DNA of 7,876 bases, from positions 1 to 7,876 of the forward strand of contig CAJWRY010000065.1 of NCBI GenBank assembly GCA_913046155.1. Direction: 5' to 3'. A program made the position numbers and the translations under genes. A model generated the notes under the pieces. The model worked only from the letters and a program-made list of their open reading frames with translations. It ran no database searches and was not told the DNA's origin. Below are positions 1-6,098 of this stretch, piece by piece (position 1 is the stretch's first letter; every line of letters begins with the position of its first letter). This DNA comes from an uncultured Candidatus Nemicrothrix sp. (GTDB taxonomy: Bacteria > Actinomycetota > Acidimicrobiia > Acidimicrobiales > UBA8592).

Positions 1-68
1 CGGATGGTGTGGTCAAATAAAAATTGCAGGCTAGGGTTACGTCAAAACATAACTACAAAAGGAAACTT
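1..68. other. Upstream flank of the cyclophilin gene
   Basis: No gene can be supported here. One plus frame ends in a TAA at 16-18 after five codons (DGVVK) and could be the tail of a gene that lies off the window, but five codons prove nothing. A weak promoter-like arrangement is present: TTGCAG at 24-29 and CATAAC at 48-53 with an 18-bp spacer. It would start transcription shortly before the ribosome binding site at 58-63. Both hexamers deviate from consensus, so this is only a suggestion. Confidence 0.3.
58..63 (+). promoter_or_regulatory. Ribosome binding site that sets the cyclophilin start
   Basis: AAAGGA lies 5 nt before the ATG at 69. It favours that ATG over an in-frame TTG at 24, which would add 15 basic residues unlike the family N-terminus and has no comparable purine-rich site before it. 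Confidence 0.6.
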
Positions 69-620
69 ATGACTGATTGCCCGAATGCAGATGGTTCCAG
101 CGAAAGAGTAACTCAATTCGCAGAACAGCCACCTATGTGCATAGATACTACTAAAAGCTACACGGCTACGATGGAGACATCAATGGGCGACATGGTGATC
201 CATTTAGATGTTGTGAACGCCCCTGTCACTGTGAATAATTTTGTGTTTCTTTCTCGGTACCACTATTACGATGGATTGATCTTTCACAGAATCATTAATG
301 GGTTTATGTGTCAAGGTGGATGCCCAGAAGGTTCCGGTAGAGGGGGACCTGGTTATCGTTTTGAGGATGAACTTCCCGCACCGGGTCGATATGAAATAGG
401 TTCTATCGCAATGGCTAATGCAGGGCCCAATACTAATGGAAGCCAATTCTTTATCGTGACTGGCCAAAGCGGAGTAGGGTTACCGCCTCAGTATTCTTTA
501 TTTGGAAAGGTCGTAAATGGGTTAGAAGTTGCCGATGAAATGCAACGAGTCCAAACTCAGCCCGGAGATAGACCTATAACTGATGTTGTGATTCATTCGG
601 TTCAAATCACTGAAAGTTAA
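69..620 (+). CDS. Cyclophilin-type peptidyl-prolyl cis-trans isomerase
   Basis: This 183-residue protein catalyses cis-trans isomerisation of Xaa-Pro bonds and helps protein folding. The cyclophilin domain spans about residues 31-180. Visible active-site signatures are FHRIINGFMCQGG (72-84), where R74 matches the catalytic Arg55 of human cyclophilin A and F79, M80 and Q82 line the pocket; NTNGSQFFI (121-129); and FGKVVNG (145-151). The position of cyclophilin A His126 is Tyr here (Y142), which is common in bacterial members. There is no signal peptide or membrane segment, so it is probably cytoplasmic. About 30 N-terminal residues precede the domain and look unstructured. The ATG at 69 is chosen because of the Shine-Dalgarno sequence at 58-63. 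The gene converges on the LysM lipoprotein gene with 18 bp between stops. Family assignment is secure; the client proteins are unknown. Confidence 0.95.
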   Translation: MTDCPNADGSSERVTQFAEQPPMCIDTTKSYTATMETSMGDMVIHLDVVNAPVTVNNFVFLSRYHYYDGLIFHRIINGFMCQGGCPEGSGRGGPGYRFEDELPAPGRYEIGSIAMANAGPNTNGSQFFIVTGQSGVGLPPQYSLFGKVVNGLEVADEMQRVQTQPGDRPITDVVIHSVQITES

Positions 621-638
621 TTTAAGCAGGAAGCGTAA

Positions 639-998
639 TTACTCTTCTTCATCTTCGATTAGCGGAATTACAATTTCTTGACCTACTTGTATGAGGTTGT
701 AATCTTCAATTCCATTTTCTGCAGCAAGAAGCTCAATGGGAACCCCATAGCTTTGAGCTATTTGACTTAACGAATTACCTGGTTGAACTGTATGGATTAA
801 GGGAGCAGGAGTGGGTATTACGATTTCTGCTGTTGGCGTGGGTTCTACGACAACAGGCGTTTCAGTAACCTCTTCCTCTGGTGTTTCAATGGGTATTTCA
901 ACTTCGGTTGTAGCAGGCGGAGCATCATTTGAGTCACTACTGCTACAAGCACCTAATATAAATGAAGCACCTATGATGGCGCACAAAAATATTTTCAT
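639..998 (-). CDS. LysM-domain lipoprotein
   Basis: A 119-residue secreted lipoprotein. Residues 1-17 form a short signal peptide (MKIF, then a hydrophobic core) ending in the lipobox LGAC, so C18 should be lipidated and the protein anchored on the outer face of the cytoplasmic membrane. Residues 22-67 are a low-complexity linker rich in Thr, Pro, Glu and Val. A single LysM motif follows at about 69-112, starting HTVQPGNSLSQIA and ending QVGQEIVIP, the usual peptidoglycan/GlcNAc-binding fold. The tail is acidic (EDEEE). No enzymatic domain is attached, so it is probably a wall-binding or scaffold protein rather than a hydrolase. An AAGGG site 5 nt upstream (1004-1008) supports the start. It lies 106 bp downstream of the M29-like gene on the same strand; co-transcription is possible but not shown. 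Confidence 0.9.
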   Translation of the reverse strand: MKIFLCAIIGASFILGACSSSDSNDAPPATTEVEIPIETPEEEVTETPVVVEPTPTAEIVIPTPAPLIHTVQPGNSLSQIAQSYGVPIELLAAENGIEDYNLIQVGQEIVIPLIEDEEE

Positions 999-1003
999 TT
1001 CAT

Positions 1004-1008
1004 CCCTT
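1004..1008 (-). promoter_or_regulatory. Ribosome binding site of the LysM lipoprotein gene
   Basis: On the minus strand AAGGG stands 5 nt before the ATG at 998, within AAAGGGATGAA. It confirms the start that gives a complete lipoprotein signal peptide. Confidence 0.65.
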
Positions 1009-1047
1009 TATTGTGTCCTAGTGGGCAGGCTACAGCACGAATCTATT

Positions 1048-1061
1048 TTGGTCCAGACCAA
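1048..1061. repeat. Short perfect palindrome in the spacer before the lipoprotein gene
   Basis: TTGGTC and GACCAA are perfect inverted 6-bp arms separated by 2 bp, in an otherwise AT-rich spacer 50 bp upstream of the lipoprotein start. The arrangement resembles an operator for a dimeric regulator. As RNA it could only form a 5-bp stem with a 4-nt loop and no U-run follows, so it is a poor terminator. The function is unknown, and a 12-bp match could occur by chance. Confidence 0.4.
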
Positions 1062-1104
1062 TTTTGACTTAAATTTATTGCTAATTCGCAGAGTCTAAAT
1101 AAGA

Positions 1105-2121
1105 CTAAAGGCCCATCAATGCTAATTCGTAGATATCGGGTTCCATCGTGGCAGCAAAGTCTCCCTTGATGAATATCTCAACATTATCAAATAGCAAGTT
1201 GGGGGATGTAAGCGTTACAGAGAGTGAGTTTGCTACGTCGTTACCAAAGATCAGAGTTGTCCAGCCACCTCGAAGAGTTGCACCTACAGCACTTACTTTT
1301 TTGGGATCAAATGGGCCAGAAAAATAGTCGCCTCTGAAATAAAGCAACCCGATAGAAAATCCTTTCATCATGTACGCATGCTCATGATCTGAAAAGGATT
1401 CAAGTTGAGCTTTTAAAAGATTTGCATCGCTAGATTCTCCAACTATTTCAACAATGTTCCCTCCTCGAATTTGCAATACAACAGGGCTTTTCACTAGATG
1501 GAGAGCATCATTTACAATATCGCCGGGCATAAGAACAATCTCTCCTTCTAACCCATTTGCATCAGCACAAAAGTTCATATAGCCGGTAGGCCAGATCGCT
1601 AGATCTCCTTTTCGTTCTGGTACTCCGGTGTAGCTGTCGTGCTTTAACGCATCAATGCTGAACACTAGATTAGTTCCAGCTTCAGAGTTGATAGATATAT
1701 GATCCGTGTTGGGTAGTAGAGTATGTATACGGTTCGAGCGATGTAATACCCCTGCGCTAGTCATTGAATGGCTGTAGGGTTCGAACTCGGAAGTTTTAAT
1801 ACAAAGGATACGTTTTTGGTTTAGGGGAGGATTCTCAATCATTTTATTAGTGAGGTTATTGGTGAGATCAATTACTAAATCAGCTTGGATTAAAGCACCG
1901 CGAAGGCTTTCACTTTGAAGCTTGATCGATGTTGTCTCCTTCTGATCCCACTGGATGTTGAAGATATCAAAACGGCAGCCCAACTTCTTGAGACCATCCG
2001 TATTGTTCGCTTGTACCTGATCAGTGACTAAATTATCGGTCAATACAATGACATAGGAGCCTTCGGTTACTCCGCATAATTCAAATTGCTGAGAGAGTGT
2101 TTCAGGTGAAATCCAAGAAAT
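1105..2121 (-). CDS. M29-like aminopeptidase / NicX-type superfamily protein, probable ATT start
   Basis: The protein resembles the superfamily that holds thermophilic (M29) aminopeptidases and 2,5-dihydroxypyridine 5,6-dioxygenase NicX. With the start proposed here it has 338 residues, near the family's usual length of about 350. Visible family features are the N-terminal ELCGVTEGSYVIVLTD stretch (14-29), ADLVIDL (80-86), SEAGTNL (146-152), GDLAIWP (172-178) and the GEIVLMPGDI segment. The first conventional start is a TTG at 2043, but it has no Shine-Dalgarno sequence and removes the conserved first strand. The frame stays open to a stop at 2149-2151, and AAGGAGG at 2129-2135 stands 7 nt before an ATT at 2121 (an ATC is 3 nt closer). 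After the HEH at 246-248 there is no further histidine, so the C-terminal HxD metal ligands known from NicX appear absent; the segment there reads TSPNLLFDN. Activity and substrate cannot be predicted, and a non-catalytic or changed role is possible. Confidence 0.75.
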   Translation of the reverse strand: MSWISPETLSQQFELCGVTEGSYVIVLTDNLVTDQVQANNTDGLKKLGCRFDIFNIQWDQKETTSIKLQSESLRGALIQADLVIDLTNNLTNKMIENPPLNQKRILCIKTSEFEPYSHSMTSAGVLHRSNRIHTLLPNTDHISINSEAGTNLVFSIDALKHDSYTGVPERKGDLAIWPTGYMNFCADANGLEGEIVLMPGDIVNDALHLVKSPVVLQIRGGNIVEIVGESSDANLLKAQLESFSDHEHAYMMKGFSIGLLYFRGDYFSGPFDPKKVSAVGATLRGGWTTLIFGNDVANSLSVTLTSPNLLFDNVEIFIKGDFAATMEPDIYELALMGL

Positions 2122-2128
2122 GATCGTG

Positions 2129-2135
2129 CCTCCTT
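2129..2135 (-). promoter_or_regulatory. Perfect Shine-Dalgarno sequence that decides the M29-like start
   Basis: AAGGAGG on the minus strand is the full anti-16S complement and the strongest ribosome binding site in the window. It is followed at 7 nt by ATT (2121) and at 4 nt by ATC (2124). No ATG, GTG, TTG or CTG occurs in frame at a suitable distance. The downstream codons encode residues that match the family's N-terminus, which makes a near-cognate start the simplest reading. Confidence 0.65.
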
Positions 2136-2139
2136 CGTC

Positions 2140-2167
2140 CTTATCATCTTAAGTGAAAAGCAAACAA
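2140..2167 (-). promoter_or_regulatory. Possible promoter of the M29-like gene
   Basis: On the minus strand TTGTTT (2162-2167) and GATAAG (2140-2145) are separated by 16 bp. GATAAG keeps the central ATAA of the -10 consensus. The start of transcription would fall just before the Shine-Dalgarno sequence at 2129-2135, giving a short leader. It lies in the 163-bp spacer between this gene and the divergent DUF3499 gene, for which I found no convincing promoter. Both hexamers are imperfect. Confidence 0.3.
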
Positions 2168-2284
2168 TCGCCTCTTTAAATGTGAGATCGCACCCTCCAA
2201 AAGAGCATTGTGTTGTATCAATCTCCTTCCCATCCTTTTAGAAATCGCAGATTTTTGTTCATAGTCACAACTCTTGAAGCCTTG

Positions 2285-2869
2285 ATGAGGTACTTTTTTC
2301 ACGTGGAAAGAACTGACTTTTGTAACCGAGTTGGATGTGCCAGAGAAGCGGACTGTGTGCTTCTAATGGTTCCGCAAACCCGGAGAGCTTGGATTGTTGA
2401 TACCGATCACGATAACGCAATAGACGGCTCGGCTTTATGTGAAATTCATGCAGCTAGAATTACCGTTCCACAAGGTTGGGAGCTCATCGACGAGCGATCT
2501 ACCGGTCGCAAAAAGGCAAGAAAGTCTAAAAAGGCTATGAAGCGCAAAGAGGCTAAGGTTAAAACTGAAGTTGAGATATTGCAAGATGCCTATCAAGAAC
2601 CTGAAATCAACATAGAAATCCCTATTGAAGATGTTCAAGCGCAACAGGAAATTGCAGCTGCGGGAAGCATTGATGTCGAAGAAGCCACTGCCCCTATTGA
2701 GGAACTCGTTTCTGAGCCTTTCGAAGACGCATTCCTTCATGTGGTGCCAGATGATTATTCAGACGAAGAAGTAACGCAAGGTACATTTTGGGATGAAGAA
2801 AAGGATATGCAACCCAGCGAAGAGAATCCTCTCCTCCAAAGAGCATTCCGAGTAGTGAACGACGACTAA
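2285..2869 (+). CDS. DUF3499 family protein with zinc-binding-type module and acidic tail
   Basis: A 194-residue protein of unknown function. The N-terminal module (about residues 9-70) has CNRVGC (C13, C18), then LCEIHA (C52, H55), a likely zinc site of type CX4C...CX2H, followed by TVPQGWELIDER. These are the hallmarks of the actinobacterial DUF3499 family, which is the main evidence for the host phylum. Residues about 74-94 are a strongly basic Lys/Arg patch (RKKARKSKK and on) and the remaining roughly 100 residues are acidic and probably disordered, with many Glu and Asp. No signal peptide or membrane segment is present. The start is uncertain: ATG at 2285 is used, a GTG at 2303 begins closer to the first cysteine as in relatives I recall, and a GTG at 2210 would add 25 residues. 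None has a strong ribosome binding site. Zinc binding is inferred, not shown. Confidence 0.8.
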   Translation: MRYFFHVERTDFCNRVGCAREADCVLLMVPQTRRAWIVDTDHDNAIDGSALCEIHAARITVPQGWELIDERSTGRKKARKSKKAMKRKEAKVKTEVEILQDAYQEPEINIEIPIEDVQAQQEIAAAGSIDVEEATAPIEELVSEPFEDAFLHVVPDDYSDEEVTQGTFWDEEKDMQPSEENPLLQRAFRVVNDD

Positions 2870-2886
2870 TCACCCAGAACGTGTTG

Positions 2887-2915
2887 TTGACAAAACTGTA
2901 GGCAAAGGCACTAAT
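2887..2915 (+). promoter_or_regulatory. Sigma-70-type promoter, likely leaderless start for the crotonase gene
   Basis: TTGACA at 2887-2892 is a perfect -35 box. After a 17-bp spacer comes ACTAAT at 2910-2915, matching four of six -10 positions. Transcription should begin about 2921-2924, at or within three bases of the ATG at 2924. No Shine-Dalgarno sequence lies at a usable distance (AAAGG at 2904-2908 is 15 nt away), which agrees with a leaderless message, a common arrangement in Actinobacteria. It would drive both the crotonase gene and the propeller gene behind it. Confidence 0.65.
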
Positions 2916-2923
2916 GTCTTTGT

Positions 2924-3715
2924 ATGACTGATAATGAAGGTTCAATAACAACAGAAGTAAAGGATCACATCCTTCTCATAGGGTTAAATCGTCCAGAAAA
3001 ACTAAACGGTTATACCCCAACCATGGCAACTCAACTTGTCGATGCAATGACAGAACTTGACACTAATGACGAATTATGGGTCGGTGTTTTATTCGCTCAT
3101 GGTGACCATTTCACAGCTGGGCTTGACTTACCAAAATGGACAGACAGAATGTCTTCAAATGACAGATCTCATACCGATCAGAGTTCTCGCGTGGACCCCA
3201 TGGCATTAGGACGCGCATGCAGAAAACCCATTATCACTGCAGTGAAGGGCATCACATATACATTCGGCATTGAGCTTGCTTTAGCTGGTGACATAATCAT
3301 CGCCGCTGATAATTGCCGCTTCTCTCAACTAGAACCAGCTCGCGGAATACACGCTACCGGTGGGGCTACCATTCGTTTCGTTGAACGTGGCGGTTGGGGC
3401 AATGCAATGTATCACCTTCTTACATGTGATGAATTTGATGCTGAAGAAGCATACCGGATCGGGCTTGTTCAGGAGATAGTTCCGGTTGGTTCTGAATTGA
3501 CAAGAGCGTTGGATCTAGCAGCAAGGATCTGCGAAATGGCACCACTAGCGGTACAAGAAACTAAAGCATCGTCAAAGCGCTGGATTGATGAGGGTTTCAA
3601 GGCAACTGTTAAGGCTATGGGGCCAGTCCAATCAAAATTGTTAGCTTCAGAAGATGCTAAAGAGGGAGTTGCGTCATTTGTTGAACGAAGATCAGCTCAA
3701 TTTAAAGGCCGATAA
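2924..3715 (+). CDS. Enoyl-CoA hydratase/isomerase family protein (crotonase)
   Basis: A 263-residue crotonase-fold protein, the usual length, acting on acyl-CoA thioesters in the cytoplasm. The N-terminal strand LIGLNRPEKLNG (18-29) is typical. The oxyanion hole is formed by G66 in HFTAGLDL and G115 in the TFGIELALAGD segment. Both acids of true hydratases are present: E117 matches Glu144 and E137 (in LEPARG) matches Glu164 of rat enoyl-CoA hydratase, with the same spacing of 20. Hydratase chemistry is therefore plausible, in fatty-acid or other acyl-CoA degradation. The second oxyanion loop reads YTFG instead of the common GGG. The chain-length preference cannot be read from the sequence. 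The start is supported by the promoter at 2887-2915 and by the family N-terminus. The propeller gene follows after 9 bp in the same frame, suggesting one transcript. Confidence 0.9.
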   Translation: MTDNEGSITTEVKDHILLIGLNRPEKLNGYTPTMATQLVDAMTELDTNDELWVGVLFAHGDHFTAGLDLPKWTDRMSSNDRSHTDQSSRVDPMALGRACRKPIITAVKGITYTFGIELALAGDIIIAADNCRFSQLEPARGIHATGGATIRFVERGGWGNAMYHLLTCDEFDAEEAYRIGLVQEIVPVGSELTRALDLAARICEMAPLAVQETKASSKRWIDEGFKATVKAMGPVQSKLLASEDAKEGVASFVERRSAQFKGR

Positions 3716-3724
3716 GAGTCCAAT

Positions 3725-5329
3725 TTGGAACCATATATTCCTCGTTACGCAAAACCGACCCAATCAACTAGCAGCAGAATTCTGCGCTGGATGATACCTA
3801 TTATCCTGCTAGCCCTCGGAGCAGCGGTCGGAGCATGGATCTGGCTTTTAACGCAATCAACGGAGTCAATAGAAGAAGTTTTTCAAACCCCCGAGGTCAT
3901 TCCTACGCCCATCCCAACTGTCATACCGGAAGTTAAAGCCCCCCTCGAACCTGAACCTGCGCCAACTGTGATGATCACCCCAGACCCCTACCCAGGGTGG
4001 GTTGACCCTTCATCAGTAGGTTCGCCTTGGGGTACAACAGTTGAAGGACTGCTTACTTTCCGCGGAAACCCAACACGCACCTTTTACGGAACAGGCCCAA
4101 TACCTAGAAACCCTGAATTGAAATGGCAATACCCTCGTAACACTCTTCTGTGTGGCACTACCATGCTTGATTATCAGAACGAGGAATGGTGCGGACTCGG
4201 GTGGACAGGGCAACCAGCTATTTTCGAACGGGATGGCATCACATGGACAATCTTTGGTGCTTTAGACGGAGCTATTCATTTTCTTGACGCTGATACAGGA
4301 AACCAGCTATTAAAACCATTGCAAACAGATGACATCATCAAGGGATCAGTGACCGTAGACCCAGACGGTTTCCCGATCGTATACACCGGTGGCAGAGATG
4401 ACTTACTTCGGCTCGTGGCGATAGACAGGGGGGAACCGTTAGTTCTTTGGAGCCTCGACTCAGACACTGTTGAAGGAAGCGTATGGAATAATGACTGGGA
4501 TGGTGCACCGCTCGTAATTAATGATTATCTCTTCATAGGTGGAGAGAATTCAGTATTTCACATCATTAAACTCAACAGATCATATGACGAAGACGGTTTC
4601 GTAATGGCTGAGCCAGAACTCGTCTTCGCAGCGCCCGGATATGACGATGACTTGATAAATACCGTTGGAAGTAATGTCTCCATTGAAGGTTCCGTTGCCA
4701 TCAGTGGAGATACAGCATATTTCGCTAATTCTGGAGGGCTTGTTCAAGGATGGGACTTATCGTTGCTCTCAGTAGGTGAAGATCCTGTCCGCAATTTCCG
4801 ATACTGGGTTGGTGACGACGTAGACGCAACAATTGTTGTAGATGAAGAAGGTTATTTATATGTTGGCGTTGAATACGAAAGAGGATTCAACCGCTCATTT
4901 CAAGTAGGGCAGTTCATCAAATTAGACCCTTCCAATCCCGATGACCCATTCGTTTGGTCAATATTTGACAACGCTGAACTCCCAGATGGTGTTTGGGCAA
5001 CAGCAGCTCTGCACAAAGACTTAGTTATCATTGTTACCGACTCCGCACGAGTTATTGGAATAGATAAGATCACAGGTGAAATCCGTTGGGAATTTCTCAT
5101 TCAAGGCCCCTTATGGAGTTCCCCTGTCGTTATCGATGACGTTCTACTGCAAGCCGATTGCAGTGGCTTCCTGAACGCTTACGACGTGAAAGACACAAGT
5201 ATAAAACCTGAGCGACTTTGGCGTTTCCCTGTAGGTAATGGTTGTCTGGAGGCCACTCCGGCTGTATGGGATGGGAAAATCATTATCGGGAATAGGGATG
5301 GGAAAGTAATCATGATCGCTGAGGAATAA
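3725..5329 (+). CDS. Membrane-anchored PQQ-like beta-propeller protein
   Basis: A 534-residue protein with one N-terminal membrane segment (about 22-42) after a basic stretch (RYAK...SSRILRW). It should sit as a signal anchor with its C-terminal part outside the membrane. Residues 55-90 are a Pro/Glu-rich linker. From about 100 onward come repeated beta-blades of the PQQ/quinoprotein type, for example FGALDGAIHFLDADTG (177-192), VIGIDKITGEIRWEF (443-457) and IIGNRDGKVIMIAEE (520-534). Typical blade endings of the form xLxAxDxxTG are visible, but no dehydrogenase cofactor signature is recognisable, so a binding or assembly role is as likely as an enzyme. Its four cysteines (143, 156, 479, 507) are all extracytoplasmic and could form two disulfides. 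The start is TTG, with AAGAG at 3714-3718 placed 6 nt before it; an in-frame TAA three codons upstream excludes longer forms. The stop is 4 bp from the convergent nitrilase gene. Confidence 0.85.
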   Translation: MEPYIPRYAKPTQSTSSRILRWMIPIILLALGAAVGAWIWLLTQSTESIEEVFQTPEVIPTPIPTVIPEVKAPLEPEPAPTVMITPDPYPGWVDPSSVGSPWGTTVEGLLTFRGNPTRTFYGTGPIPRNPELKWQYPRNTLLCGTTMLDYQNEEWCGLGWTGQPAIFERDGITWTIFGALDGAIHFLDADTGNQLLKPLQTDDIIKGSVTVDPDGFPIVYTGGRDDLLRLVAIDRGEPLVLWSLDSDTVEGSVWNNDWDGAPLVINDYLFIGGENSVFHIIKLNRSYDEDGFVMAEPELVFAAPGYDDDLINTVGSNVSIEGSVAISGDTAYFANSGGLVQGWDLSLLSVGEDPVRNFRYWVGDDVDATIVVDEEGYLYVGVEYERGFNRSFQVGQFIKLDPSNPDDPFVWSIFDNAELPDGVWATAALHKDLVIIVTDSARVIGIDKITGEIRWEFLIQGPLWSSPVVIDDVLLQADCSGFLNAYDVKDTSIKPERLWRFPVGNGCLEATPAVWDGKIIIGNRDGKVIMIAEE

Positions 5330-5333
5330 AAGA

Positions 5334-6098
5334 TCACTGACTCCGGTCATCAAGAAATGGGTATTCGCTGCGGACCTCTGAGACGACTGAGGGACTCACT
5401 TCGCCTATGAGTATTTCAGTCAGATTTGAGTTAGCGACTACAACCTCAGCGCCAAGCGGGTCGATCAGGAGTGAATCGCCTGAGTATCTAATTCCATCTC
5501 CCGACCCAACTCTATTCACCCCCATCACATATGCCTGATTCTCAATGGCGCGAGCAGTAAGTAAAGATTTCCAATGGTGTGCTCGACTTTCAGGCCAATT
5601 AGCAATAACAACATACAGATCTGTTCTGGGTGCCAAATCCCAGAAATCGGGTGCAAAACGTAGATCAAAACATATAAAAAAACTAACTTCCGTTCCGGCG
5701 ATATTTAATGTAAGTGTTTTCTGGCCGGGAAGATAATGGTTGTCTTCTTCAGCGAAGGTAAACAGATGCTTCTTGGCATACGATTCCATTGAATTATCTG
5801 GATAGGCCACAACAAGAAAGTTATGAGGTTTCGTTTGCCCCTTTGCCATTGCCGGTACGGAACCACATATTGGGACTCCAGTCCTTTCGGCTTCGTTCAT
5901 TAGAAAGGAGATGCTAGGGCCATCTGTGCCCTCGCTAATCATTTCCGTGTTCATTGAGAAGCCAGTACTGAAAAGTTCTGTGAGGATAATTAAATCCGGC
6001 CCTTTTTCTGCAGCCTGAGATATTAGAGGCCGCAGGTTAGTGAAGTTCTTTTCTTTATCCTCCCACACTATGTCGTGCTGTATGCCCGCTATTTTCAT
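5334..6098 (-). CDS. Nitrilase-superfamily carbon-nitrogen hydrolase, probable omega-amidase
   Basis: A 254-residue cytoplasmic amidohydrolase similar to E. coli YafV and mammalian Nit2. The catalytic triad is visible: E41 in LTELFSTGF, K109 in SYAKKHLF, and C143 in FFICFDLRF. E118, within AEED, matches the additional conserved glutamate. KxHLF and CxDLRF are the typical motifs of the omega-amidase branch, which hydrolyses 2-oxoglutaramate and 2-oxosuccinamate to the 2-oxoacid and ammonia. The start ATG overlaps the aminotransferase stop as ATGA, with a purine-rich AGAGAG 6 nt upstream, so translation is probably coupled. That neighbour supports the omega-amidase reading because it would supply the substrate. 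Hydrolysis of some other small amide cannot be excluded from the sequence alone. Confidence 0.88.
   Translation of the reverse strand: MKIAGIQHDIVWEDKEKNFTNLRPLISQAAEKGPDLIILTELFSTGFSMNTEMISEGTDGPSISFLMNEAERTGVPICGSVPAMAKGQTKPHNFLVVAYPDNSMESYAKKHLFTFAEEDNHYLPGQKTLTLNIAGTEVSFFICFDLRFAPDFWDLAPRTDLYVVIANWPESRAHHWKSLLTARAIENQAYVMGVNRVGSGDGIRYSGDSLLIDPLGAEVVVANSNLTEILIGEVSPSVVSEVRSEYPFLDDRSQ

Noticed and set aside
204..467. Open frame on the minus strand inside the cyclophilin gene
   Set aside because: It lies fully antisense to a clearly conserved gene, and its translation shows no recognisable motif.
811..1098. Plus-strand open frame opposite the LysM lipoprotein and its spacer
   Set aside because: Its Ser/Thr/Val-rich translation is the antisense shadow of the lipoprotein's Pro/Thr/Glu linker; the lipoprotein has a lipobox, a LysM motif and a ribosome binding site.
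1092..1106. Hairpin AGTCT-N5-AGACT overlapping the stop of the M29-like gene, considered as a terminator
   Set aside because: The stem has only five AT-rich pairs and no U-run follows on either strand.
1080..1129. Direct repeat GCTAATTCG at 1080-1088 and 1121-1129
   Set aside because: It has only nine bases in two copies, one inside the coding region; no third copy or associated structure was seen.
2143..2284. Riboswitch or small RNA in the divergent spacer
   Set aside because: No extended stem-loop structure, conserved aptamer-like motif or terminator hairpin could be recognised by eye.
2195..2847. Near-identical CTCCAAAAGAGCATT (2195-2209) and CTCCAAAGAGCATT (2834-2847) on both sides of the DUF3499 gene, considered as element ends or target duplications
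   Set aside because: A 14-base match with one gap is expected about by chance in a window of this size, one copy is inside the coding region, and no mobile-element gene lies between them.
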